Positions 1 through 7,356 of a stretch of 41,725 bases of DNA are shown piece after piece. Each line of letters starts with the position of its first letter. The stretch's first letter is position 1. Under the pieces are notes generated by a model that saw only the letters and a list, made by a program, of their open reading frames with translations, did no database searches and was not told where the DNA came from. The position numbers and the translations under genes are program-made. Source of the DNA: Bacteroidales bacterium (lineage in GTDB: Bacteria; Bacteroidota; Bacteroidia; Bacteroidales; P3); assembly GCA_017477025.1 (NCBI GenBank), contig JAFUYA010000027.1:1-41725 (forward strand), in the 5' to 3' direction.

Positions 1-2
1 AT

Positions 3-158
3 TTAACGGATACTGTCGTAAAGATTCAGACTAAGGATAAAGAAACAGTTTTAGACAGTAAGCATTATAGTCGAAAGTTTTATGGTGTTTTATCTGTAAT
101 TTTATTAATCATTTTCTTAATATGCGGATATGAATTATATAGAATATGCAGAAAATGA
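3..158 (+). CDS. C-terminal fragment of a small membrane protein (gene runs off the window)
   Basis: An open frame enters from the left edge and ends at TGA 156-158, giving 51 residues. A polar, charged segment (TDTVVKIQTKDKE) is followed by one hydrophobic helix (VLSVILLIIFLICGY) and a short basic tail, so the protein has a C-terminal membrane anchor. Short charged proteins with a C-terminal TM helix are common in Bacteroidetes phages and mobile elements, which suits the neighbour at 233, but the family cannot be named from this piece. Its start lies outside the window. Confidence 0.55.
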   Translation, partial: LTDTVVKIQTKDKETVLDSKHYSRKFYGVLSVILLIIFLICGYELYRICRK

Positions 159-168
159 AAAATTGTAT

Positions 169-176
169 TAACTTTG
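169..176 (+). promoter_or_regulatory. Bacteroidetes-type -7 element (TAACTTTG)
   Basis: TAACTTTG matches the TAnnTTTG -7 consensus of the Bacteroidetes primary sigma factor, 56 nt upstream of the ATG at 233. Transcription would begin near 183. No clear -33 TTTG is visible at the right distance, so this rests on the -7 box and its position between two genes. Confidence 0.4.
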
Positions 177-232
177 CACCGTGAAATAACCGATACTATT
201 ATATGCAAGATACTAAATAGAACAGGCTCACA

Positions 233-1579
233 ATGAGTGAAAGAGCGGAAATAATAGGAATATTTGTCAGAAACGGAGTCTATGATTTAGACTATATGAG
301 GGATCATTATAATAATCTTGATTCAGAAACTACATCCGATGATAAACCTGAATATGTAAATACTTATTCTAACGGAGGTCATTTATTTGGAGAAGGTGGA
401 GATAAAGGTAAAACTCCTCAACACAATTTTACTTTACGATTAGCCACAGGTTTTGATTCTTTTGGCAGACCTGTTCAAACAGAACAAGACAAACAATTTG
501 AAGAGGCTTATAGAAAAGCACAAGAACAAGTACAAAAGAGAAATGCTCAAAAACTAATAGAAGAAAGTAAGAGATTAAAAGCAGAAGAAACGAAAAAATC
601 AAAAACAATAACAACTCATCCTGATTTAATTCATCAAGACTTCTTACAGCTACAGGCTGAACGAATTAAAAGACAGCAAGATAATATAAGAAATATAAAT
701 TCACCTAAAACAATAGAAGATAATGCAAAAGAAGTGCTTTATAATACTTCATCTTCTTATAGGAAATCATTAGAAGGAAACTTATATGGTAAAGAAAGAG
801 AGCTTTATCAAAAGGAGAAGAAAAATGCTGATAATTTTAATAAAGCAGTTGGAAGAGTATTAACAAGTAAAGGACTTTTAGAAGTGCCTGGTATTAAACC
901 TATGGTCAAAGGTTTATTGAATGATCCTAATGGACATTATGTCGGTTATTGGAATTCTTGGGGCGAAGGGGATCCTTACCTCAATGGATACGGTCCCGAC
1001 AATTTATTTTTTATAAATGTACCTCATTTAGAAGGATGGAATTTGGAGGGTATTCACAATTTATTACCGAGATATGATAGTTATTTAAAAAGCCATTATC
1101 CTAATGAGAAATTAGTGCGTACTTATAGTGTTAATACTATAGAAGATAATGAAAATTCAAAACCTCCATATTACTTTGAGCCTGATACAAATATAAAATC
1201 ATATGAATCTTTCCCACCAATGAATGTTAAAGATAGTCCTATCATTTCAAGTGGTAATGACTATATTTCTTACTTCATGGATAATGATGGAACTGTGTAT
1301 AAAAGAGTAGAAGATATTTATAAATATCACCCTAAAGACCTTATGAAAACTTGGGGAGATGATGGTAAAGTAAGCAGAGGAAGTGAAAGAGAACATAAGG
1401 CATTTAAACCTTTAGTAGGTATAGCTGGAGCAATGATAGACGAAAATGGACATCCTATGGTCTATACTACTAAATGGAATCCTGTAGATACATTTTTATT
1501 AGATGATAGTTTATTAAATTATTTAAAAAAGCGGAGAAATGAGAGACAAATTCAAGTGGGATTTCAAAAGAATTATTAA
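233..1579 (+). CDS. Phage-like structural (virion) protein, hypothetical
   Basis: The product has 448 residues with no signal peptide or TM helix. The N-terminal segment (RDHYNNLDSE, residues 24-33) leads to NTYSNGGHLFGEGG near residue 43. A Gly-Gly-His-(L/K)-Phe-Gly-x-Gly-Gly motif of this kind is recurrent in structural or internal virion proteins of Bacteroidetes gut phages. Residues ~85-200 are highly charged and Lys/Glu/Gln-rich, likely coiled coil. The C-terminal half is globular and rich in Tyr, Asp and Pro. The last 41 nt overlap the next gene. The phage assignment is inferred from motif memory; no catalytic motif is seen. It could instead be cargo of an integrated element that is no longer complete. 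Confidence 0.6.
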   Translation: MSERAEIIGIFVRNGVYDLDYMRDHYNNLDSETTSDDKPEYVNTYSNGGHLFGEGGDKGKTPQHNFTLRLATGFDSFGRPVQTEQDKQFEEAYRKAQEQVQKRNAQKLIEESKRLKAEETKKSKTITTHPDLIHQDFLQLQAERIKRQQDNIRNINSPKTIEDNAKEVLYNTSSSYRKSLEGNLYGKERELYQKEKKNADNFNKAVGRVLTSKGLLEVPGIKPMVKGLLNDPNGHYVGYWNSWGEGDPYLNGYGPDNLFFINVPHLEGWNLEGIHNLLPRYDSYLKSHYPNEKLVRTYSVNTIEDNENSKPPYYFEPDTNIKSYESFPPMNVKDSPIISSGNDYISYFMDNDGTVYKRVEDIYKYHPKDLMKTWGDDGKVSRGSEREHKAFKPLVGIAGAMIDENGHPMVYTTKWNPVDTFLLDDSLLNYLKKRRNERQIQVGFQKNY

Positions 1580-1850
1580 GCGTGTATTAATTACTGCTAC
1601 TATTTCTTTTGTTGTATTAACTGTTGTTATATTTGGATTAGGAGTGTATTTTTGGTTTTTTACAGATCTTGGATTTGAAGCCTTATATATGGCACGTTCA
1701 GCACCAAGTAGAGAGGAGATTGAAAGTACATGTCCTGGCAAAAGTAAAGAAGAAATAGATTCTATATACAATGCTTGCATACAAGAAACAATAGAGCATA
1801 TGAACTATGTAAAAGAAAAAGCAAAAGAAAGAAAAGCAAAAGAAAAATAA
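1539..1850 (+). CDS. Small single-TM protein, hypothetical
   Basis: 103 residues. A basic N-terminus (MRDKFKWDFKRIIKR) precedes one hydrophobic helix at about 16-40, followed by a polar C-terminal part ending in a Lys/Glu-rich tail with repeated KAKER-like units. The ATG lies inside the upstream gene in another frame, with GGAG just before it, so translation may be coupled. The topology suggests an inner-membrane anchor with a helical domain of about 60 residues. Overlap with the phage-like gene suggests they belong to the same element. No family recognised. Confidence 0.55.
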   Translation: MRDKFKWDFKRIIKRVLITATISFVVLTVVIFGLGVYFWFFTDLGFEALYMARSAPSREEIESTCPGKSKEEIDSIYNACIQETIEHMNYVKEKAKERKAKEK

Positions 1851-1956
1851 CATTTTCTTTAACAAAATATACTAAAACTGCAAGAATTTTCGTTATCTGT
1901 TTCCACTAACAAGTAAGGATAGTAAAACGATTATATTAGAAGATATATAAAAGAGT

Positions 1957-2010
1957 AGTATGCTAATGAATTTATATGCTAATGAATATAATTTATTGGC
2001 ATACTTTTTT
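1957..2010 (+). terminator. Rho-independent terminator after the phage-like gene pair
   Basis: A 14-bp stem with two G-U pairs (1957-1970 with 1992-2005; core AGTATGC/GCATACT) is followed by TTTTTT. The loop contains a second copy of the direct repeat TATGCTAATGAAT (1960-1972 and 1976-1988). It lies 107 nt downstream of the stop at 1850 and upstream of the next gene. Confidence 0.65.
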
Positions 2011-2056
2011 TATTTTAAGAACCTATTAAAAAATATAAAAAACAATAAAAAAGCAT

Positions 2057-2419
2057 ATGGATAATGAGGATAAAGCACCTGATTCTTTTTCAGTAGATTT
2101 TTACAATACAGATTATTTGCTTCTTACGGAAATTGCATTACATAGAATGATTGTAGATAAAGGAGTAATTAAATTGAAACATTTTAATACAGATGAAATG
2201 GCAGAAAAATTAAAGAAGGAAAATGTTATAATAGTTTGCAATGAGCATAATAAACTTTATGCTCATGTTATTTTAGACGTTTTAAAGATAAGTCCCTATG
2301 TGTTTAAGGAAAATTATCGTATTTTAGAAGTGCCTAGTGTATTAGATTTTTATGAAAAATGTGTAAAATTTTATAACACTCATATAATACCAGCAGAAGC
2401 AAAACTTTTAAATTTATGA
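2057..2419 (+). CDS. Hypothetical protein, first of a coupled pair
   Basis: 120 residues, acidic, soluble and probably mixed alpha/beta (strands such as NVIIVCNEHN and LYAHVILDVL). No signal peptide or TM helix, and no family I can name. Its TGA overlaps the ATG of the next gene (ATGA at 2416-2419), the usual sign of translational coupling, so the two products probably act together. The low GC content matches the upstream phage-like genes rather than the housekeeping genes to the right. Confidence 0.5.
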   Translation: MDNEDKAPDSFSVDFYNTDYLLLTEIALHRMIVDKGVIKLKHFNTDEMAEKLKKENVIIVCNEHNKLYAHVILDVLKISPYVFKENYRILEVPSVLDFYEKCVKFYNTHIIPAEAKLLNL

Positions 2420-2799
2420 ATACCATGCATGATTTACCATTAGATTTTTTTAACAGAGATATTTTAGCAGTTGGAACACTAAGAAATTTTTATAATATTT
2501 ATTCTATACACAAATTATTTTTCATGACTACATACCGACCTGATGCAGGAACGATTAATATTGTAGACAAGCAGGAAATAATTGGGAATTCAGTATACAA
2601 CTATATAAAACATGCTTTAGACAATAATAACTACTACATTTTACTACAAGATGATATAGAAAATGCAAAAAAATATGCAGAGGAACATAGCAATGTTTAT
2701 ATTATAGATCAATTCTGGAGAGCATCACTTCGTGATTTTCTACAAGAAAAGTATGATAAACTCATAATATTGGAAGATAAAAAACAATTAGACTTATGA
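2416..2799 (+). CDS. Hypothetical protein, second of a coupled pair
   Basis: 127 residues, soluble and rich in Tyr, Asn and Asp, with no recognised motif. It starts inside the stop codon of its neighbour. The segment YYILLQDDIENAKKYAEEHS followed by VYIIDQFW suggests a strand-helix-strand arrangement. A strong hairpin terminator follows within 10 nt, so the two-gene transcript ends here. There are no clues to function beyond the pairing. Confidence 0.5.
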   Translation: MNTMHDLPLDFFNRDILAVGTLRNFYNIYSIHKLFFMTTYRPDAGTINIVDKQEIIGNSVYNYIKHALDNNNYYILLQDDIENAKKYAEEHSNVYIIDQFWRASLRDFLQEKYDKLIILEDKKQLDL

Positions 2800-2806
2800 A
2801 AAATTT

Positions 2807-2844
2807 ATAGAAATATACCAGTAATTTGGCTGGTATATTTCTAT
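2807..2844 (+). terminator. Strong hairpin terminator
   Basis: A perfect 15-bp stem (2807-2821 with 2830-2844, core AGAAATATACCAG) with an 8-nt loop is followed by a T-rich run (TTTCTTTTAC). It begins just after the stop at 2799 and closes the orphan pair. Confidence 0.75.
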
Positions 2845-2905
2845 TTCTTTTACATTTTCTATAATCTATTGGCGTACTTTTTTACTGCCATACATATTTA
2901 TCAAA

Positions 2906-2913
2906 TAATTTTG
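2906..2913 (+). promoter_or_regulatory. Possible promoter inside the 2800-3230 gap (TAATTTTG)
   Basis: TAATTTTG fits TAnnTTTG, with TTTA (one base off the -33 TTTG) 21 nt upstream. No ORF of useful length follows before 3230, so any transcript would be non-coding and could end at the hairpin at 3111-3166. An 8-bp palindrome (AAATTTAC/GTAAATTT) lies immediately downstream. Confidence 0.3.
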
Positions 2914-3110
2914 TAAATTTACCCGCGTAAATTTTAATAATAATAAGATTATGGAACACTGAAAAGATAAGATACAGAAGATAGGGTATAATTGCGAGTC
3001 CGAAAGTTTATCTAATTATATTATAAAATATAGTGTGTAACCTACTAATGTAATGACTTATTATTGAAATAAATTAAAATCAAATTTATAAAAAGATTTT
3101 TCTATAGGAA

Positions 3111-3166
3111 AATAATAACAAAATAAGTACGGATATTAAAGTATCCGTACTTATTTTGTTATTATT
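3111..3166. terminator. 25-bp perfect hairpin, probable bidirectional terminator
   Basis: Arms 3111-3135 and 3142-3166 are exact reverse complements with a 6-nt loop (TTAAAG). The core AAGTACGGATA/TATCCGTACTT is flanked by A/T-rich arms that give U-rich 3' sides in both directions. It lies between convergent genes (plus-strand stop at 2799, minus-strand stop at 3231), where a two-way terminator is expected. Apart from this and the repeats listed nearby, I see no gene in 2800-3230. Confidence 0.75.
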
Positions 3167-3171
3167 AGAAA

Positions 3172-3229
3172 TGTACATTAATTTAAAACGCATTCAAAAA
3201 AACGTTGCTTTTGTACATTAAGTTTAAAA
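3172..3229. repeat. Imperfect direct repeat TGTACATTAA(G)TTTAAAA
   Basis: Two copies of about 17 nt (3172-3188 and 3212-3229) are separated by 23 nt, just past the stop of the minus-strand gene at 3231. They differ by one inserted base. Purpose unknown; a duplication scar or a binding site is possible. Confidence 0.45.
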
Positions 3230-3230
3230 T

Positions 3231-3572
3231 TTACACCTTATAAATATTGTGGTATATAAAGACAAAAACAAGGGTGAGTATTCCGTTTAAAATAATATAC
3301 AACGGAACAGAGAATCCGTTTAAAAATGCAAACACAACGTTTATTACCAATGCAATAAAGAAAAATATTGCCGATAATACTTTAAGATTCGTCGTTATTC
3401 TGCTTCCCCTACTTTTTACACCCATTGCCATTACTAAAGGAATTCCCATAAAGAAGAAACTTCCCAATGCAATAATGCTGTTATCCGTGCTTTTGCTTAT
3501 GGAATATAAGCCATAGGCAAGTAATGCCGTGATACATACTGCAATAATACTGTACAACCAATTTACTTTCAT
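3231..3572 (-). CDS. Small four-helix membrane protein, hypothetical
   Basis: 113 residues, almost all hydrophobic: about four TM helices near residues 5-25, 33-52, 64-84 and 88-108, with a short basic loop (KSRGSRITTNLK) between the second and third. There is no signal peptidase site and no known family motif. It is the last gene of the minus-strand SPFH/TerB-like cluster, 5 nt after the small GYF_2 protein, so it is probably co-transcribed and may be the membrane component of that module. Confidence 0.6.
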   Translation of the reverse strand: MKVNWLYSIIAVCITALLAYGLYSISKSTDNSIIALGSFFFMGIPLVMAMGVKSRGSRITTNLKVLSAIFFFIALVINVVFAFLNGFSVPLYIILNGILTLVFVFIYHNIYKV

Positions 3573-3577
3573 AACTC

Positions 3578-3925
3578 TTATTGTTTATTAAACGGCGGCG
3601 GAGTTAATGCTACTAATTTCAAGACCTCAGGGACTTGTTCCGCCTTCTGCCAATCCAACATACCGGGTTTCCAAACAAATGTGTCTTTCGTTACCTTTTT
3701 ATCGGCTATCAACCGTGATAACTCTTGCTCACTGTACGGTCCCGATTGCTTATTGTCCGTTATTATGTAATATGTCTGAGGTATTGACTGCTGCAACGGA
3801 TTCATTGAACCCGGAATGTGCATATTTTGCATTGCATGATTCATCGTCTGAGTCATCTGCTTCGCTATCGCTATACTCATCCCGAATTCAACTAATCTGT
3901 CTATCGAATAAAAACTATTTTCCAT
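3578..3925 (-). CDS. Small GYF_2 (DUF4339) domain protein
   Basis: 115 residues. Residues ~52-104 form a GYF_2/DUF4339 domain, with the hallmark GPY followed by an EL pair (SGPYSEQEL), then FVWKPGMLDWQKA. GYF-type domains usually bind proline-rich peptides. The N-terminal 50 residues are Met/Gln-rich, like the linker before the same domain in the neighbouring SPFH protein, and the C-terminus carries LTPPPF. It looks like a stand-alone copy of the SPFH protein's C-terminal end. The gap to that gene is 30 nt. The domain call is firm; the binding role is inferred. Confidence 0.75.
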   Translation of the reverse strand: MENSFYSIDRLVEFGMSIAIAKQMTQTMNHAMQNMHIPGSMNPLQQSIPQTYYIITDNKQSGPYSEQELSRLIADKKVTKDTFVWKPGMLDWQKAEQVPEVLKLVALTPPPFNKQ

Positions 3926-3955
3926 AATACAAATTACTAATCTTCATTGCTTTTT

Positions 3956-5293
3956 TTACATTGCAGGAGGTGGCGGAGGAGGAACGGCTCCGAATAATGA
4001 AGATAATTCAGCAACATTGCCTGCCAATTTCCAATTCTGCATTCCCTGTTTCCATACGTATGTATTAACCGTCAGTTGTCCGCTCTGTACCATCTGTCCC
4101 AACTGCTGCATATTATACGGTCCTGAATTCTGTCCGTTGATAGAAACATTGTATTGTATCTGCGGAGGTGGCGGAGGAGTATTCATAGCCTGATTCATAT
4201 TCTGACCCATGTTATTCATCATGCCTGCCATCTGCTGACCCATTGCACCGCCCATCATCATTCCGGTCATAACTCCTGCAGCATTGAATCCTCCGCCTGA
4301 ACCGCCGGCATTGCCCATCTGTCCTAAACTTGCTGCACCTGTCTTCAATACCTCTGTCTGTTGGTCTAATGCATGGGCGCCCATAAAGTTCGTTTCCGTC
4401 TGAAGTCTTTGGGCTCTCTGTGCTTCCTCACGCTGTATCTTCAAAGTTTCATCCATATTCTTGGCATTGATAGATTGCATATCCGCCATATTCTTTACAT
4501 TGACTATCGTCTGTGCCTCTATCGTGTTGGCTGTCTGACGGGCGGTTACACTCCTTAACTCTGCATATCCTTCACTCTCTTTATCTGCCTCTATCGTTGA
4601 AATATCCAATCCTTTCATATTAACTCCGAAGTCCGTTTCCAATCTCGGTTTTAGATATTGGGCAACAATATCGTTTATCTCCAATATCTTTCTTTCCATC
4701 TGCAGGACAGGTATGCCGTTATCTTGAGGTACATTGGTTACTACGGCTTTAACATATTTGATTACTGCATCTTTGATTTGCTTTTTGAAATCTTCCAACT
4801 CAAAGTTTATCAAACGGTTTAACTTGATAAAACCTTTGTAGTCGGTAATGTTAAAGGTTATAGTTCCTCTGACTGACATCGGAACTGCAAAATCTAAAAA
4901 TCTCGGGTCAAAGACATCAAAATAAGGTACTCCGAATTTTATTTGTACATTGCCTGAAAGATTGATAAAATAAACTTCTGCCTGAAAAGGACTTGCTCCG
5001 CCGAATGCTGCCCCGACTATACTTGAAAGTACAGGAAAGTTTGCCGTCTTTATTGTCTGGTCGTATGGTCCGATGATAAAATCCTGCAAACTGCCGTCCT
5101 TTTGTTTATAAACAAATACGGCCAATTCTCCGTCTTTTACCCGCAGACTGCTGCCGTAACGGATGGAGTTCTCCTTATTGGTGGAATTGGCTGCCTGTCC
5201 GTTCGGACGCCATTTCCATACCAAATACTCTTGCTCGTCGCAGCGGATGACATCCATCAATCCGCCTTCTTTTTTACTGCTGAATAATCCCAT
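3956..5293 (-). CDS. SPFH-domain (virion core protein-like, YdjI-type) protein with C-terminal GYF_2 domain
   Basis: 445 residues. Residues ~45-240 form an SPFH/band-7-like domain of the virion-core/YdjI type (FDVFDPRFLDFAVPMSVRGT is a recognisable segment). An Ala/Gln/Glu-rich coiled coil follows at 240-315, then a Gly/Met-rich linker (326-370), a PPPPP run, a GYF_2 domain at 381-432 (NSGPYNMQQL, YVWKQGMQNW) and a terminal PPPPPP. Family members assemble at membranes; in Bacillus a relative lies in a phage-shock-like operon beside a zinc-ribbon protein, as here. Its own Pro runs could be ligands for the GYF_2 domains. No TM helix, so it probably associates peripherally. Confidence 0.85.
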   Translation of the reverse strand: MGLFSSKKEGGLMDVIRCDEQEYLVWKWRPNGQAANSTNKENSIRYGSSLRVKDGELAVFVYKQKDGSLQDFIIGPYDQTIKTANFPVLSSIVGAAFGGASPFQAEVYFINLSGNVQIKFGVPYFDVFDPRFLDFAVPMSVRGTITFNITDYKGFIKLNRLINFELEDFKKQIKDAVIKYVKAVVTNVPQDNGIPVLQMERKILEINDIVAQYLKPRLETDFGVNMKGLDISTIEADKESEGYAELRSVTARQTANTIEAQTIVNVKNMADMQSINAKNMDETLKIQREEAQRAQRLQTETNFMGAHALDQQTEVLKTGAASLGQMGNAGGSGGGFNAAGVMTGMMMGGAMGQQMAGMMNNMGQNMNQAMNTPPPPPQIQYNVSINGQNSGPYNMQQLGQMVQSGQLTVNTYVWKQGMQNWKLAGNVAELSSLFGAVPPPPPPAM

Positions 5294-5305
5294 AATATTT
5301 CTAAT

Positions 5306-6031
5306 TTATAGCCCCTCTGTAAATCCATACATATCTATAAGTTTCGCCTTTGTATAATATAAATCCGTTGCCTTGGAATCAAAATCTATAACACTTATTT
5401 TTTCTTCCAAACTTTTTTTATTATTTGTCCAAAACTTATAAATACATTTTAATGATTGTTCATTTACCGTTCTAAAACCGCAATTATCAAACAAGTTTCT
5501 GAATGTTTTTGTGAAATATGTATCAAATGCAGGTACATTCCCATAAACACCCAGCATAATCTTAGTAATCAAGGTTACTGACGGTCTTACTTCTTCTTTC
5601 TTTTTCTCGTTGTTGTTTAGAATATCAGTTATTAATACTTCTTTCTCTTTCTTGTCCTTGTTGAGAATCTTAGTTAATACTTCTTCTATTTTCTTATACT
5701 CCTCACAAAGTAATTTGATATTGTCTTGAGTGTAGTTATCTACGTCAATATTCCAAATTCTTTTATCACAATCAGCAATATGCCCGATTAGAGGTTTCAA
5801 ACAGGCTACACTTTTTTGCAACAGTTCGCTGCTGCCGCACAACATTCCCCAACTTGCAAGATAACTCCATAATTGCAAACAACTCAATTGCATATTTTCT
5901 TTTAGGTTTTCCCTGTTCTTATGAAAGTAAGCAAAACAAAAATCAAAGGAAGCATAGCGATGAGTATTATCTCCTCTGTTTTGTATCTCCCCATCAAGAT
6001 ATTTCTTTATCTCTGTATTATAATCCATCAT
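5306..6031 (-). CDS. Conserved hypothetical protein of the SPFH/TerB cluster
   Basis: 241 residues, soluble and mostly helical. The motif LQLWSYLASWGMLCGSS (residues ~53-69) resembles a block I have seen in widespread uncharacterised bacterial proteins, with FAYFHKNRENL before it and RIWNIDVDNYT after it; I know no assigned function. A Lys/Glu-rich segment spans ~115-150. The ATG lies one base after the stop of the upstream TerB-like gene, so the two are almost certainly translated together, and 12 nt separate it from the SPFH gene. Two adjacent ATGs (6031 and 6028) could each be the start. Confidence 0.65.
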   Translation of the reverse strand: MMDYNTEIKKYLDGEIQNRGDNTHRYASFDFCFAYFHKNRENLKENMQLSCLQLWSYLASWGMLCGSSELLQKSVACLKPLIGHIADCDKRIWNIDVDNYTQDNIKLLCEEYKKIEEVLTKILNKDKKEKEVLITDILNNNEKKKEEVRPSVTLITKIMLGVYGNVPAFDTYFTKTFRNLFDNCGFRTVNEQSLKCIYKFWTNNKKSLEEKISVIDFDSKATDLYYTKAKLIDMYGFTEGL

Positions 6032-6032
6032 T

Positions 6033-7247
6033 TTAATAACTGTTTATTATTTGATTAAGTTTCTTCATTGCTACGTCCTTACCACCAGAGTATCGTCCAG
6101 AGAAAAGGCCAACATTCTTATTTGCGAACTCCACTGCTTTTGCTTTTTCACCATTCTTGCACATTTCATGAAGGCATTTCTGTACATATTCCTCAAAACA
6201 ACTATTACAGTCCTCAGTTATATAATTCTTACCCTCATCGTATTTATGCTGTTTTATGTAGTAATCTTGTATACTTTCTCTGCATCTATAAAGAGAATAC
6301 TCACCGAATCTACTACGGAAATCGTTATAGGTTTCTGTTGCCTTATCTATTTGATTATTACCAAGATATTGCTTTACTGTAGCAGCGCAAGCATCACTAA
6401 TATTATCTGGCACAATCCCGACTACCTCAAAATTCTTTATGACCTTGACAGCGTCATCTGTTTTATTTTTTTGTAAAAGAGATAAGACTTTTGTCCTTGC
6501 AACAGTACAGTTTGTTCTCAACTCGCTTTTGTTATAACTTACCACACCTGCAATTATGCAGATAGCAAGAATGACTACTACACTCAAAAGCAATTTCCTT
6601 CTTTTTTGTTTTCTGCTTAACTGATCTTGCTCAAATTTATTGATAATGTCAGCAAACATCTTATCGTTAGGAAACAATGACTTGGCTTTTAATACACATT
6701 CCTCGCATTTTCTTTCATATACTTTTCCGTATTTTCCTGAAATTTTTGTTTGCAATGAAGTTATAAACTCAAACAAGTCCGATTTAGTGTTAGGTATCGG
6801 AAAATGTTGAATAGCACTAACTATCCTTTGATCTAAATCGTCATCTAAATCGTCATCCCACATACCCTCTTTCAACTTCAAAGCATTATTTTCTACCATG
6901 ATTTTATCAAGAAGTTCAGATAATTTTTGAGTTGAAGAATTTGCTGCAATATTTTCAAAAGCATAGCCGCACTCCGGACAAGCACCTTGATAACTTTGTA
7001 CTATTGCTCCGCAGGCAGGACATTTCTTTACATCGCCTAACTTATTGGATTTCGGAGCAGAAGATTCAGCCTTTGCTTTCTCTGCTTTCTTCAATTCAAC
7101 AAGTCTTGCGTCCAAGACCATTTCAAACTCGTCAAGGTCAATTCCCATTGACTGTGCTTTTTTGAAAAGAATTTGTTTTTCTTTTTCTGTTAATTCACCG
7201 TCGGCAAGTGCCGCACTGATTAAACCTTCTAACTGTCCGTTATACAT
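6033..7247 (-). CDS. TerB-like / zinc-ribbon / single-TM protein
   Basis: 404 residues from the chosen ATG at 7247; an in-frame ATG at 7304 would add 19 residues that do not look like the domain. Residues 1-50 are TerB-like (LISAALADGELTEKEKQIL, an acidic DG-LT-E turn as in tellurite-resistance TerB). Cys76, 79, 90 and 93 (CPACG, CPECG) form a zinc ribbon. After an acidic stretch (DDDLDDDLD) comes one TM helix at ~219-237 following RKQKRRK, then a helical, probably TPR-like exported part. This would be a signal-transducing membrane protein with a cytosolic TerB/zinc head. It heads the SPFH cluster; its stop is 1 nt from the next ATG. Confidence 0.75.
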   Translation of the reverse strand: MYNGQLEGLISAALADGELTEKEKQILFKKAQSMGIDLDEFEMVLDARLVELKKAEKAKAESSAPKSNKLGDVKKCPACGAIVQSYQGACPECGYAFENIAANSSTQKLSELLDKIMVENNALKLKEGMWDDDLDDDLDQRIVSAIQHFPIPNTKSDLFEFITSLQTKISGKYGKVYERKCEECVLKAKSLFPNDKMFADIINKFEQDQLSRKQKRRKLLLSVVVILAICIIAGVVSYNKSELRTNCTVARTKVLSLLQKNKTDDAVKVIKNFEVVGIVPDNISDACAATVKQYLGNNQIDKATETYNDFRSRFGEYSLYRCRESIQDYYIKQHKYDEGKNYITEDCNSCFEEYVQKCLHEMCKNGEKAKAVEFANKNVGLFSGRYSGGKDVAMKKLNQIINSY

Positions 7248-7356
7248 TGTAGTAATGTTTATTTTATTTAAGTTAATGCTACTCTCTTTACAGCGTTTCG
7301 GCATTCTCTGATATCAGCGAATTATTAAGCATGATTAACGCTGTTAAATATTTTTT

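Noticed and set aside
3172-3229. A CRISPR-like or attachment-site reading of the repeats near 3172-3229 and 1960-1988
   Set aside because: Only two copies each, short and of differing spacing; no cas genes and no integrase in the window.
6051-6476. Plus-strand ORFs of 104-141 codons inside the TerB-like gene
   Set aside because: They are antisense to a gene with clear domains and have the irregular composition typical of reverse-strand shadows.
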